A DNA stretch of 64,000 nt from Trachythela sp. YZ-2020 (taxonomy: Eukaryota; Cnidaria; Anthozoa; Malacalcyonacea; Clavulariidae): NCBI GenBank assembly GCA_016169945.1, contig JADLSH010000369.1, positions 5,598,001 to 5,662,000 on the forward strand, written 5' to 3'. Made by a program: the position numbers and the translations under genes. The notes under the pieces were generated by a model. The model searched no databases, was not told the DNA's origin, and saw only the letters and a program-made list of their open reading frames with translations. The first letter of the stretch is position 1; every line of letters begins with the position of its first letter. Below, in pieces: positions 1-12,908 of the stretch.

Positions 1-835
1 TATTTTAATAACAATACAAGTTTATTTTAATTTTACTTGGGTTTTATATAGTTTAAGTTACTAACATATAGTAAATTAAACTACTAGTCTATATTCACCA
101 TATATATCTGAATCTGGTATATTTCCAGAAAGATTTCAGTGGTCAGGGACAGACCACTGATCTGAGTGGGACAGACTGATTATAATTTTTTAATGGCGGA
201 AAGATGGTTAATTAAGGAATCATTAGCAAATAATGATGTTATTAAAAATAAGATGTTTGTACATACTGGAATATACGTGTGTTGACCAAAGTCAGTCTAC
301 TAAGTATCTTAGATGGTCACATACGTAGGTTCAATTCTTGCATCATACATGCATTTCGTATTATAATATGTACACTACCTGTAGTTCAAGAACATTTTAT
401 GTCTAAAGACGATGTTTGAAAAGTTTGAGGCCACTTCGAATTAACAAACTTTACCGAGACTGGTATTGCTGAAGAGGATGCATAAATAAGTTGTCTAGTG
501 CAAATTCCAAAATTTATGACGACATCAGCTGGAACTTTTGTAGCTGAGCTCTATAAACAACCTAACTCATAGACATTTGCAAATTGCAATACAAACATAA
601 CTATACATTATAAAATGGCATTTATAGGCGCAATGTTGACTCTGGGCTATATATAATATGGCCTCTCACAGCAAACATCAAACCGTCTTATAACACAAGC
701 ACAATACGAAGCACGTATAACATTATTCTCTGAATTTTTTTAATTCAGCAACAATATATAGAATTGCATCACTGCAAAGGGTATTTCATAATCAGATGAC
801 ATTATTAAACAAGAGAACAAAATGACGCAGGAAGT
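1..835. other. Intergenic, no gene seen
   Basis: AT-rich sequence with no convincing exon on either strand. Around 148-178 the word ACCACTGATCTGA occurs. A close relative recurs near 13820, and its core CCACTGATCT is also part of the 25-bp minisatellite at 45289-47144. Nothing else recognisable. Confidence 0.5.
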
Positions 836-1507
836 GTACTGTACTGTACTGTACTGTACTGTACTGTACTGTACTGTACTGTACTGTACTGTACTGTACT
901 GTACTGTACTGTACTGTACTGCACTGTACTGCACTGTACTGCACTGTACTGCACTGCACTGCATGCACTGCACTGCACTGCACTGCACTGCACTGCACTG
1001 CACTGCACTGCACTGCACTGCACTGCACTGCACTGCACTGCACTGCACTGCACTGTACTGCACTGCACTGTACTGCACTGCACTGCACTGCACTGCACTG
1101 CACTGCACTGCACTGCACTGTACTGCACTGCACTGCACTGCACTGTACTGCACTGCACTGCACTGCACTGCACTGCACTGCACTGCACTGCACTGCACTG
1201 CACTGCACTGCACTGCACTGCACTGCACTGCACTGCACCGCACTGCACCGCACCGCACCGCACCGCACTGCACTGCACTGCACTGCACTGCACTGCACTG
1301 CACTGCACTGCACTGCACTGCACTGCACTGCACTGCACTGCACTGCACTGCACTGCACTGCACTGCACTGCACTGCACTGCACTGCACTGCACTGCACTG
1401 CACTGCACTGCACTGCACTGCACTGCACTGCACTGCACTGCACTGCACTGCACTGCACTGCACTGCACTGCACTGCACTGCACTGCACTGTACTGTACTG
1501 TACTGTA
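836..1507. repeat. Pentanucleotide array (TACTG/CACTG)n, about 134 copies
   Basis: An uninterrupted period-5 array. The left 100 bp or so is almost pure TACTG, the long centre is CACTG with scattered TACTG units and a cluster of CACCG variants at about 1236-1268, and the right edge returns to TACTG. One phase break (GCATGCACTG) lies at about 960. The array is open in several frames on both strands (Cys-Ser-Ala-Val-Gln or Cys-Thr-Ala-Leu-His type repeats) only because the unit contains no stop; these are not genes. Confidence 0.97.
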
Positions 1508-1539
1508 TGGACTATGGGTTGCATCTTGCAGTCAGTTTA

Positions 1540-1734
1540 GGGCCCGTTCAAACCAGTCCAACACCGTCCAATATTTTTTGGATGATATTGGATGAAAATG
1601 TTGAATAAAGACAAACCCGATCAAACATCTTCCAACATTACCAAACATAAGTATGGTGTTCTAACAGACCTAACAATGTTGTATCTAGCAATATAGGCTA
1701 ACATCATGTTGGACTGGTTTGAATTTAACAGGCC
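1540..1734. mobile_element. Short TIR element (MITE) with TTTA target duplication
   Basis: The ends are inverted: GGGCCCGTTCAAACCAG at the left and, on the other strand, GGCCTGTTAAATTCAAACC at the right, with the shared block TTCAAACCAGTCCAACA. TTTA flanks both ends (1536-1539 and 1735-1738). The element is 195 bp and non-coding. It adjoins the pentamer array. Confidence 0.7.
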
Positions 1735-1738
1735 TTTA

Positions 1739-4298
1739 GAAGAAGAAGAATTGAAAAATTGTTCCAGAGATTTGGGCGCGGTAAACATATCTCAGTTAAC
1801 TCGCACGATTTACATTCTATCCCCTGATTCTATATACTATTCTACGCTATAATTACATATTTACACCGTAACGATAACAATTTAAAACTGAATTAAATGT
1901 ACTCTTTACTCACAGAGGTGTTAAGTAAACACACTCTTTCGGAACAGTGAATATAATCAAGAACATTAATTTAAAAAAGAACAAAGGAATTTTTGGAATG
2001 CTTTGGTTAAATTAGTCAAGACGATTCGAGAATGAATGCCGCTGAAGTCTCATTACCGATAATATAGGGAGCATTCTTGGCGGCATAATTGAGTCAGCAA
2101 AACAACTAAACATTACAAGATATTCCTAACCTGAAAGAAGCTGTCATGTAGTACAGGCAAAATATATGCAGATGCAACAATTTTAATCACTTTATGAAAA
2201 TATCTCGATCTTGCAGGCTTCTGCCTCTAATTAGAACAATCCTAGGAGCATTTTGAGTGGGGGCTACACTCTCAGCGAGTATGACAGCGAAACAAAGCAC
2301 CAAAACAGCGAACTGAGGCGGGAAATGAAGCTATATAGAAACTGCGAAACAAAATATCGAAACATGCCACAGAAATATGAAAGAATAAACTTAGATAAGA
2401 GAATATATTACACAATGATACAAGTGAAATATTCAGCCTTTGTAACACTCCCATGGGCCTTTGCGACCTACTGTTCTGATTAAAGACGATTTCCTGAACC
2501 ACTTAAGGTTTTCATTTTTGCGAGTCTTTTTCTTTACCAAGATAATAGTCCGCATATTTTACCCGTTATTCGTTAAAAGAGAGTTCATGTTATAAACTAA
2601 AGCGGCCTTAAATAATTTCCTTATTTGTTGTACAAAAAATACAGCTATATTTATACTTAAATTAAAATAATATTTATATCAGTACATGGCGGAAATTTTA
2701 TCTCAGACTCAGCGTTCAATAATGATAGTAATATATCATGCAATTGCAGCCATAAGTCCTAAATATTATTATGACACATAACAAACGGCGAAAATAAAAT
2801 CTATAATCAATGTAATTATTAAGGTAAACACTGATTTCGGCATGTATTGCAAAGATACAGCGAAGATGATAAATTTTTGCCCAAGTTCAGAAATCTTCTT
2901 TAATACCATTAAATATATTAATTTGCGACACACACCCGTAGCTTCTAAAGCTTCCGACAATAGATCTAGTTCCACTATGCCCCTCCCTCATGACACCATG
3001 TACGAATCCGACCACGTTTGTATCGGCAAAAAATAATATCACTAGCTTCCTGTTTTAATCAGCAATATAATTCGTGTAAACAATATATACCAGTAATCTA
3101 TTCTTATACTTGGTTGAATAATCTAACTAAGTATACCTGAAAAATATATACATGTAAAAAGAATTTCGACCTCCTTATAGTTAGTAGCCCCTATAGTTAG
3201 TATAACTTCCATGCAGACGAAGGGCATTCGATCGAAACGTCGAAGTTATTTTCATGTTCTTCAGGTAGTTAAAATACTTCAGCCAAGCTCGCGAATTGTT
3301 CATCGCTACCTATAAACTGCAACCCCACATTCAATCTATTCCCATTTGGGAATGAAAAAATGACATTGGCATAATTTCCTGAATGAAAAAATGACATTGG
3401 TATAATGAAGCTTAATTCATTCCTACGAGATAAACAAAATCTGTATTTCAGTCTTTGAATTCGTATGAAAACTTTACCATTTTACTCCTTTGAAGCTTTT
3501 CATGTACATTTGCTCAATTTTCATAGTGGAGGAATTCTCAGGCAGACAAAATGGTAAGTTGTTAAAAACAATATTCAAAATGTTCGTTCAAGGATGTTAC
3601 TACCTAAAAGTTTGTTAGTTTAATTTATTGTGTATAGCTATCACTCTGAAGTGGACGGAAACCTTATAACAGGTTTTACAACCCAATTGACAAACGTCTC
3701 CGAGTGATTTAATTTTAGTGAGTGAGACTAAGGGATAGTTTTTAGCGAGGGAGGAAAACCGGAGTACCCGGAGTAAAACCCTCGAAGTACAGCAGAGAAT
3801 CTGCAACCAATCTCAACTTACATGAGTTTATCAAGCACAGGAAAATTACCCAACCTAAGTAAATCCCTGCCCTCGACCTGCTGTACCACATTAGAAATCG
3901 CTAAAATGATCTGTTAAAAACTTCAGTGTCTTTTACTATCTCTAATGCCACTACTTTTTGTTAGATGATTTACTTGTCAGTTGCAAAGTTCTGGACCTAC
4001 GGACGCGGAACAATTAGAGTATACCGAGGATCTAGCTGTATATGGATAAATGAAGAAGACTATCCTCATTGGATGACATCACCATACAACACGTCATACG
4101 TCGTTTGATTACACACCAATTTTGATATTTTGAACATCTTAAATAGTTACACCTGACACAATTTACAATTTTTTTTTATAATGATAACTTATGTACATGA
4201 AAAACAACTATATAATAAACTTTACTTAGGTATTTAGACAAACTTCATGGGTCTAACTATATATATACATACTGCACGAGGTAAAGTTTATAGTATTG
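1739..4298. other. Intergenic region downstream of the homeobox gene
   Basis: No supported gene. It holds a small hairpin at about 3202-3247, where TAACTTC pairs with GAAGTTA around a CGAAACGTCGAAG core. The same core occurs in the longer hairpin at 48117-48197, so it is a dispersed repeat. A near-duplicate of about 28 bp at 3352-3407 contains GAAAAAATGACATTGG twice. Open frames here are short and show no domain or splice structure. Confidence 0.5.
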
Positions 4299-4789
4299 CT
4301 ATAGTGTTGTCTGCCGCAGATCATTTGTTTGTGGAAAGTTCGATGTAGTTAGATTACATGGATATGTAAAAGGAAATGGTTGTCTTAATAAGTTATTTTG
4401 ATGGCAGCAGTGTAGATGTCCTGTGTCAGTTGACGGTGTGTGATAGCCGTTATAATATTGTGTATTTCCTGGAGTACAACACGCTGCCATTCCCATGGGT
4501 TGACTAAATATACTCTGTGTATAAAGATTATGAGCGTATTCCATCTGGGCGGCCATCTTGCGCTTCCACTTGGTTCTTCTGTTCTGGAACCAAATTTTGA
4601 TCTGAGTCTCGGTCAATTTCAAAGATTTGGACATTTCTACTCTTCGTGAAACTGTAAGATATTTATTCCTCTCGAATTCTTCCTCTAATTCCTTGATTTG
4701 ATGAGCTGAGAAAGCCGTTCTTGGTCTCTTTCGATCATTTAGGTCAATCCTCTTGTCTTCACAACGCGTTGCATCGTTTACTGTCACAT
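4299..4789 (-). CDS. Homeobox gene exon 2: homeodomain and C-terminus
   Basis: The 3' exon carries the whole homeodomain and the stop codon. In its own frame the exon is closed by a TAA just upstream (4791-4793), inside the intron, so the acceptor AG at 4791-4790 fixes its start and no internal methionine is needed. The codons run without a break through the homeodomain, with no insertion in any loop. The tail after the homeodomain is about 84 residues, Thr/Asn/His/Tyr-rich, with no second domain. Confidence 0.92.
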
Positions 4790-7521
4790 CTTAAAATTAA
4801 AAAAGGAGATCTTTCTAACGTAAGTTGTCTTTAATATACAAAACATATATCCTAAGTTTACCAATGAAAAATATTTTTATGGTAAATTTTCACCATATAA
4901 TTTGCTCGTGATAAACAATAAAATGTTTTTACATGTATGACTTTGTTTATCATGGATCATGCTACTTACTGATATACTATGCATTTCCATACTCTCAGTA
5001 TTTATATATATGACTCAGACATGGAAAGTTTTAACCAAAAATATGTCTGAATGCCAAAAAAGTTATCATTTTCCAAATGTCAAGTTACTCCGAATCGTTC
5101 AGCGCTGGCATTAGCTGAAATTTTGGAGTTAAGATATTTCTGTCAGATATCACAGTTACATTTAGTAAAATATCAATATTCAGTTTGACATCCATTCCGT
5201 CCTTCTTCAAGTGTCCTATATATTGGTGGTCCTGTTCAAATTGGGCTGATATCCTAGCAAGCTTGCAAACGGCAAGAAATAGAATGACTTGTCTAATGCC
5301 ATGCTGCACCTGAGCCCCGGATATAACGCATCTTAAACTTGTTAATTTATATTTGCCAAACATTTTAGTTGTTCGAGGAGGAGTGATATATACAAAATAC
5401 TGCGAAGAATTTTTACGTCTTACTTAAATACACAGTGAAAGAGAATGTATCATCGTAAGCATAAATGTTATTTCATATCGCAGGGTGCGCCTGTACGGTC
5501 AATCGGTCGTCATCAATTTTATCATCATTCCGCGAAAAAGAGATCGATTATAATTGATAATTGAACTCACCTTATGATATAAATGCTTCTATAAAATTGC
5601 TTCTATATATCAAGATACAAGATTAATGCATGCATGGTCGTTTTTCAAGTTCCTCATATAGCTAAGGTTTTTCCTAATTTTTCTGCATTGCATAGAATAT
5701 CTTGAAAATGTTAAGATTTTATACTAAAACACGCAGATCGAAGGAGTAGAATATATTGCAATAGTTGTTTGCTCAAAGCCATGCAAAACTCATGAAGAAA
5801 AGTATTTGATGTACACAAGTAGAGTTCGTTTCTTTAACTATACATGCATGTGTGGTTATAATATACCATTGTTGCATGGCGTTGATAACTCATTAAATCG
5901 CATCTTCGATCTACATAACTTAAGATGACGCGGCGTTTTATTCATTATATTGATCTTTCAACCGATATAGTTTAAAACGAGACTAATCGTATCAAAAGAG
6001 CGTCACATTCGACCATTTGATATAATTCTTAAGAAGCTGAATTCGGAATACGCCTGCCAAATTATACCTTTATGGTTTAATTTTAAGCTAACCACTTCAA
6101 TACCGCCTCAGAAATCTATATTTAATATAATTGGTTGTTCAATCACTCTTTTTCAATGCTACATAAAGTCTAACTTCAAACTTGACAGAAAACGCCTTTT
6201 TATCAGCTAAATCATCCGTTATTCATTATACATTCTTCTGAATAGAAAAGAAGACTCACTCTATTTTCCTATGCTATAATTTTTGGCAAACTGAGCGTTT
6301 CGTAAAAACGTCTTCGTATATATAGTTTAAGTTTGTCCTATAAAAAATTCCTGACAATGGAAATCTATCTACTGCATCTAAAGTTAGTCAGACAAAATAT
6401 CTATACTATTCGGACGATTGCAACTTGATGTCCTGTATTTTATATATTGACAACAACCGGTTTATTTTTGTTCAACGTTTTGTTTGTTGCATGGAATGAT
6501 TGTTGGAAGTAAACTAACTATTCAACCTTACACTAGGTAAATTTTTCAAGATTTTAATTGTTAGCTTATACTGTAAACTTCTAAATCTAATCCGATATAA
6601 AGCAAGTAAATAAGAATTCAAGATTTACAGTTAGAATCTACGGCAAGGCCAAGGGCAAGGATGGATCATCGACATTTCTATATCATATCAAAGACCTCCA
6701 TGCAGTTATTATTTACATTCGTCTTTCTCAAATCAGCTGGAAAGTGTGTTTTTGAGCGGCTTTAGAGTGATTCGTTGCATGAAGTAGATTGAAAAACATA
6801 CTATATGAATAGATCAGCATAAGATATAATCTTTGTTGTGGCAGAAAAATACCGCGACTATACCCCCAACTGCAGGCACAACCGTGAGAATCAGTGTAGC
6901 TACTTAGTTAAAATGATAAAATACGTGTTCAGATTTTTCAGCTTTTTCTTTATAACGGGAAAGTGATTTTCGTGGATGTTTTTTACCAAAACCAATAAGC
7001 TATGACAGAAACCGGTTTCCTCCTGAGACCATTTCATTCCTCGTCTTTGTGATCGGGAAATTGCTTAAAATTGGCTTATTGTTGAAGTTTTACTTAAGAT
7101 TTGTACAATGGATAGAATATAAAAACGAATAAAGTTAATACTGACACATATGTGCTATTATCTACTTAAAAGTTAAAGCTTTTATCACTTTTGAAAACAA
7201 GGAATTGAAGCGTTTAACAATTTAAGATATAAATCACGATAGCTGCAATTGAGTAATGATCGATGACCAAGCCTTACCATTCAGGTTTTCTTTCTTTTTT
7301 GAAGTGTCGTTATTTTGGAACGAAGGGAGATCTTTAGAGGGAGTTGCCGTTCCTTTTAGCTGAGATTTTAAACTGTTATGTTCATTAATAGTTTGTATAT
7401 TTGAAGAAGTCTGGCTGAGATTCAAAATACTCGCTATACTGTAGTTGCTGGAAGATCCAGTGACCTGGCGTGGATGACTGCTGTCTGACATCTTTCTGAC
7501 TGCGGACCAATTTCCACTCAT
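4299..7521 (-). CDS. ANTP-class homeobox transcription factor, two exons
   Basis: Exon 1 is 7521-7278 (81 codons plus one base) and ends at donor GTAAGG. Exon 2 is 4789-4299, after acceptor TTTTAAG. The phases fit (G + AT gives Asp82), giving about 244 aa. Exon 1 encodes [10 protein letters not shown] (about residues 26-35), an eh1 motif of the kind that binds Groucho/TLE corepressors. The homeodomain spans about residues 101-160: KRPRTAFS near its start, and helix 3 [15 protein letters not shown] with Q50, N51, T54 and W56. A short tail follows, with an [10 protein letters not shown] stretch. Known: such eh1-plus-homeodomain proteins are nuclear DNA-binding repressors in patterning. Family placement is unresolved. 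The N-arm and KYLT..RR recall Engrailed, and helix 3 recalls Mnx, Bar and Hox types, but Engrailed's NKRAK is absent. The gene points away from SHPRH. Confidence 0.9.
4790..7277 (-). other. Intron of the homeobox gene
   Basis: A 2.49-kb intron from donor GTAAGG to acceptor TTTTAAG on the minus strand. It is AT-rich with no recognisable repeat. A 92-codon open frame on the minus strand at 5363-5085 has no domain, and I do not call it. Confidence 0.75.
7278..7521 (-). CDS. Homeobox gene exon 1 with eh1 repressor motif
   Basis: It begins with ATG at 7521 (protein starts [10 protein letters not shown]). Residues about 21-40 are Ser-rich around YSIASIL, matching the eh1 consensus of an aromatic residue, a hydrophobic residue two positions on, then two hydrophobics. 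The rest is Ser/Thr/Asn-rich and ends in a KKK run before the junction. The start is inferred from being the first methionine; an upstream non-coding exon cannot be excluded. Confidence 0.8.
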
Positions 7522-10500
7522 TGAGAACTCTTACCAAGACGATATTGAGTCGCAAGAAGTATTTAGTCAAACATTGGTTATTTATGGTTTTAATATCTCC
7601 GCCAAGCAGTTTTATTACCCATCCCGTTGGCGTTAATTACCACACGATCGTTGATTGGTTGCGGCTTTGTACAGGTTTATTAAATGAAGTATCTCAATAT
7701 TTTGGTGTTAAGCTCTAATGTATAAAACAAATTCAATCAGACAAGAGATGTATGCAGATGATTATCTCTGTAATGAGCTGAAATAAATCGTGTAAATATG
7801 ACCCAGTAAAAATGGCTGGGTAAACTTGCGAATGGGCTGTTGCAAAGAGTCGAGGAAGCAGTGTAACACATTGTCGCGCTGTAGATAGCATACAGAGACG
7901 GACACTGTGAGCTTTATTGTTGTTAAAGTGTTCATAGTGAACTATAGAAATACATCTATAATCATTGCTCCCCGCCGTAGTTTTAATAACATATCGCCGA
8001 ACTCTCTATGAGTAGATTCAGACAATGAAAGCGATCAATAAAACCGGTGGGGTCATCAAACTCACAACGCTTTCGCTATCTGCTATCGCTACAAGTCTAT
8101 AAACACATTCCCAAAAGCGTGCGCGCATTTAAGAATGTCGGCGGATTAGGAACTGCAAGCTATCCCGAGAGGCGGCATGTGTTTTAATTGATTTTATTAT
8201 CTAGATAGAAGAAAAGAATCCTTATTTCTAATTTATCAAGATTTTCTCTGTTTTCCAATAAACACGAGGTGGCTAAATACTCGGTTCCAACGCTAATTGT
8301 GGTATTGATTATTCGATAAACACAACGAAAATAAGAAATTAACAAGCCATGCAATCCATCATCTGTCACACAGCGGTCCCCGTAAGAACTGCAGTCACAT
8401 CGTCTTATGTTCAGACCGTTAAGGGAAATGCTACATTTTAGTTAGTCTCTTGAGAGCGTGTACGTGTTCGGAAATGTTGTGCATCTAACGGTATATACAG
8501 TAATGACGGAACCTTTGAAGTAGATTCGTTCAAAAAGACCGGCTTATAGGCGAACTGCTGGGTTCTTGAGCGCTCAACAGTTCAGTACGGCTTTGAATTA
8601 AGCGTAAGACAATGACGGATTTTCGGCAAAAGGATATTCTCTTAACCGAGTCGCAAAAATAATTACAAAATCCTGGAGTCCGTTATTATAGATGAAGTTC
8701 TCTTATAAAGTTTGTGGCAAGGTCGAACTCATTAAAATAGATAAGAAGTGTGAAATGTGTTGTTAAAATGATAAGATTGTACAATGATAATAGACGAGAG
8801 TTCAAAACACGCGAGTATGAAGAATATTGCCAATTATCCGTTTCGGTGCATCCATTGATATCTTCAAAGCAGCTCACTAATTATGGCAATTTACGTATTC
8901 TTTTGATGAGCTTGCTATAAAATAACCCTGTAATCTTTCTACCCTTGTCATTCTTAATAACAATAAAATTTAATAACTTTAGCCTAGGCGTCAAACAGAG
9001 ATTTTATGTCCTCTTTCCGACCTCTCTAACGGAATTTCACGCTCCATAAAACCTCTTTTACAACGTATTGTTGCAAGATGAAAGCGCAATTACGAAAAGG
9101 CTGCTTGAAAACAACACAGACTGTGTGGAAATGATAGTAGTTTGCATAAAAATAACTGACTATATTTCTTATCTATGTTGGCATCAGTCAAATCAATTTT
9201 ACAAACGAACAATTTATACAATCAATCAGTTTCGAGGGGAGATTTTAATTCAAGTGATGCGAAGTACGATTATATCTGACATTGAAGTCTGACAGAAAAT
9301 CTCAGGCTAAGCCGTTCAAGATTACACCTATTCGTAATCGCCAGGTCTGCGCGTTGTTTTCCACTGCTAGGCGACAAGACGCGTCATTAATTTGAGAAGT
9401 TTTGTGGTAAATTTTATAAAATGCTCTTGGCAAATATTTAGTCGACTTCAAATAATGTTGCAAAACAATGTCTCCGCAAACCATATATATAAAATATTTC
9501 ATGTCATGAGTTTATATTGGAAATGAAATATTTTTATTTGAAAATGAAAATATACATGTACAAACGTTTGTCATGAAGTGTACATTGTACTTTTCGGTAC
9601 CCGAATAAAATTCGATCAAAGGTCCAAAAAATCCAATCACCGACAGTATTACCTCATATGAGTTAGATGCTTAGTATACTTACTGCATGAAACTATACTC
9701 TATATAGGCTCGAGACTCAAGTAAAAATAATTAAATCAGGTTTGAATTGGCGCAATAATGCCAAAAATAGGACGCAATCATTGCTGTCAAGGCTAAATAT
9801 AATTTTTGAAGCGTCAGATTTTTTGCAACTAGCCTACATATCCTTTAACTGTTTTCTTTTATATAGACGATGTTAGTCACTTTCAAACAACCGAAAAATC
9901 GCGCTACATCAGTTGTCAATGAGATTTCAGAATCGCGTCCTCTGTACCACTTGGGCCTTTACCTCTATATCCAGATATGAGTGGCCTTAGAGACTATTAC
10001 AACAAACAATAATGTCAAATAATTAATGAAAAACATTTGCTTCAACATTACGCGGTAACCGTACAAGCGCACGACATTCTATCGAAACTTGACTCATTTA
10101 TGTATTTTAAAGTACCGTTTATAGTTAATGACAGAACAATTCCGCATTTCTGAGGCTGCTCAAGAACAAGTTGTTGTGAGCGTGCAGAGTCGAATATCTT
10201 TGCCTTCGTTTGAGATTTCGATCCGCCGCTCTAAACGTGAGGGGGTGGGGCAGTACGTGCAGGTTTTGTTCAAAAATAGGTTATACCTTGATTTAGGTCT
10301 CACCGGCCACCTGGTGAAAAAGAATAAAAACACTTGGATGCTTCAAGCGCCGGCCGTAGGTTCAGTAACGGACTAATCTACTATTGAAGGGCCTTCACTT
10401 GAAGTCTCCATATGTTTTGAACTCTATTTCAGGTAGTTCAGACACTAACAACGTCAACGGAAGCTCTATATACCTATAAAACTATTAAAGCCATACGGTG

Positions 10501-12456
10501 CAGGCGAATCAGTATACTATCTTCAGAACAACGTATCATTCGTTTTACATGCAGGATAATGAATTTTATGATGGTTTTTGGAAACAATTCTCAAACTGAA
10601 TTTTCATACTTTGCATTAAAACTCGTCCCCAATCCCACTTGTTCTTAACAGCGCATGAAGAAAGTATACGACTCTTTAAATGCTAATATTACTTATATAG
10701 CTGCAGAGTACTTTAGTTTTGCACATATACACATATATAAATATTTCAGTTTCTCAATCTATACTACGTCAAACATATGTGAGACAAATGGTCGTTCAGA
10801 CAGCATCACTGTTTCAGCAATGCAGTTAATATTCACGTCTACACCGCACCCCATGCTGACTAATAACAAATTTGAGGTTTTTATTCAAACCGTTGTGCTT
10901 TGGTTTTGTTTTATTTGAAACTAAGTGTTCCCGATTTGCTGGCGCTCTCGGTTTATTTCATCAATTATTTGCAATCAAACTTGTTGTTATGTGATTATTC
11001 ACACATTAAACATCACAAATTTTTAACTCAAAAGAGTTACTCTTGACCGCTGAAGTAGTGATCATGTTTAGTTGTTTTCAGTTTAACTTAAGCAAAAGAA
11101 ATCAGAAAAAATATTCATGATGCTACGAAGCTAGAAAATTACCCTATACATAAATGTTTCAGGTTTTTGATGAAATATAACCTTATTTAAAAGTAATCTC
11201 CGGGGTTAGGTGGGCTTTGATATAAAAAAAGAAAGAAAGCTTTCATCAAACGACCAAATAAAACAAACAATTGATTCGAAACGACATATCATAAGCCCGC
11301 AATTTAAATTTATCGAATGTGGCGCGAATTCCAGCAGTGTAAGCAGCGTTGAACAATATTCAAGAAGTACGTTGGTTGAAGGATGTACTACCTGCAAAAT
11401 ATACAAAAAACTTCAACGTTTTGAGCAGAGGTTGCAGAAGTTGTTTGAAGGAAATGGTTGCAGAATATTGAGTCAAAATTTTCATTTCTAAATTTTTGGA
11501 ATAACCAAACTTTGTCCAAATGAAAATCACGGCCAAATGAAAATGAAAAGAACTTTTTAAAAGTAGAAAATGGATGAGGGGGAAGGGGGGGGGGGAGGGG
11601 GCTTCGTCCCTCTACTCATAGAAGTCACGTATATCATATTTTGGTGATTACTATAGATTTCCGCTATTTTTAGGAAAATTACTGTATATATTAGCCTAGT
11701 TCCTGGCCTTTCACTTCCGCAATGCTATGTATATATATAGTTAAAGTTTTCACAAAAGTGGAAAATTTATAGTCTGACTTTGTGTCTGAGGGTTTCGCGA
11801 AATAGAGGTGTAAAGCAAGCTGTGTATGTGCTAAAAACCCGCATACTGATAAGAGTTTTATGAAAACGTCCCTCAAAATGAAGGAAATGGTTGCAGAAGT
11901 CACTGAATTTCCGGTGGAAGCAGCTCCTTGACATCACTATGCATCCATGACAATGTCGATAATGCATGATTCAATTCCTGTATGACTCCGAAATGCGTTC
12001 TACGATCATAGTACCTGACGTTAAGTTCATTTACTTTGTCTCAACAACTTTTATCTAGTGTAGGTATCCTATTACTTGGTAATCAACGTAAATAAATGTG
12101 GTCCTACGTTAATTCTCCATCTTAACCGTATTGAATTATATTGCCTGAAGGAAGGCGATTTTCACTGTTTTATTGCATATTGTAATTTACTGTCAGATGC
12201 TGTTTGCTGGTTAGCCTTTTTAGTTTTGATAGCTAATTTTTGACAGAGTTCGTGAAATCTTATAGACTTGGCAGATAGTCAGCAAATACAGCTTCGGAAA
12301 TATTTATACCATTTGCATTGCAAGGACTAGGCAGAACTTTTGACAAATTTTATTATGGACAGGGCAAGTTGTTGACACATTCGGTAAATTTTCGACTATA
12401 TTAGTTGGCTGGGCGTTGTTTTTATATTCCATATTGTGCATCTATATATTTTTCGT
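7522..12456. other. Intergenic region, homeobox gene to the first hAT-type element
   Basis: About 4.9 kb separating two divergently oriented genes. I see no exon with both splice signals and a recognisable protein on either strand. There is a G-rich run at about 11579-11602. The first 500 bp next to 7521 would hold the homeobox promoter, but I can point to no specific site. Open frames of 60-93 codons here look random in composition. Confidence 0.5.
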
Positions 12457-12464
12457 GTCTAGCT

Positions 12465-12583
12465 CATAGACGGCGGAAGATTCGTTTGGTTGCGGGGGCT
12501 AGACAAATTCTAGGGGGATCCGGGGGCTAGCCCCACACTTCTACTTATAGCCCGTCCCTAGCCACCAGGTTCTGCCGCCTATG
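12465..12583. mobile_element. 119-bp hAT-type MITE
   Basis: The terminal inverted repeats are CATAGACGGC and CATAGGCGGC. The flanking 8-bp duplications GTCTAGCT (12457-12464) and ATCTAGCT (12584-12591) differ at one position. An 8-bp duplication is typical of hAT transposons. Too short to code for a transposase. Confidence 0.7.
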
Positions 12584-12824
12584 ATCTAGCTGTTTATTTG
12601 GCTGGGCTGCACTTCACTTGCTATACTTACCTTAGACTTGCTCCAAGCCTCTCTCTCTGTGTTTTCCGATAAGGAAGTTTTCCAAATCGATACGGATTTG
12701 GGAAAGTCTATACTTACCTCTGTCCTAATGTATTGTTTCCTCTCCCTTTAATTTTTTGGAATTTGGAAAGTTACTAAATTTCTCATCAGTCATCACTGAT
12801 CTTGCGAAAATGAACAGGTCAACT

Positions 12825-12905
12825 TCGTCCCCAGGGTATTTCCCAGAGGGCATTTCCCTTATTTGTTCGTCCCAATAACAAAAAAGGGAAATGCCCTGGG
12901 GACGA
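12825..12905. repeat. Imperfect hairpin (inverted repeat)
   Basis: TCGTCCCCAGGGTATTTCCC at the left pairs with the inverted copy ending CCCTGGGGACGA at 12905. It abuts the hAT-type element that starts at 12909. Confidence 0.65.
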
Positions 12906-12908
12906 GAA

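Noticed and set aside
740..1595. Four long open frames over the pentamer array
   Set aside because: A period-5 repeat without a stop word is open in many frames; there is no unique sequence or splice context.
4299..4787. Naming the homeobox gene engrailed
   Set aside because: KRPRTAFS and KYLT..RR match, but helix 3 lacks Engrailed's NKRAKIKK and no other Engrailed region is present.
5085..5363. Third exon of the homeobox gene or a nested gene
   Set aside because: The exon 1 to exon 2 phase is already satisfied without it, and the frame has no domain or clear splice borders.
10128..10376. 82-codon plus-strand gene
   Set aside because: No domain, no splice partner, no conserved word; length is within chance for this composition.
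11210..11491. 93-codon plus-strand gene
   Set aside because: Overlaps an equally open minus frame and shows no recognisable motif; the only starts are arbitrary.
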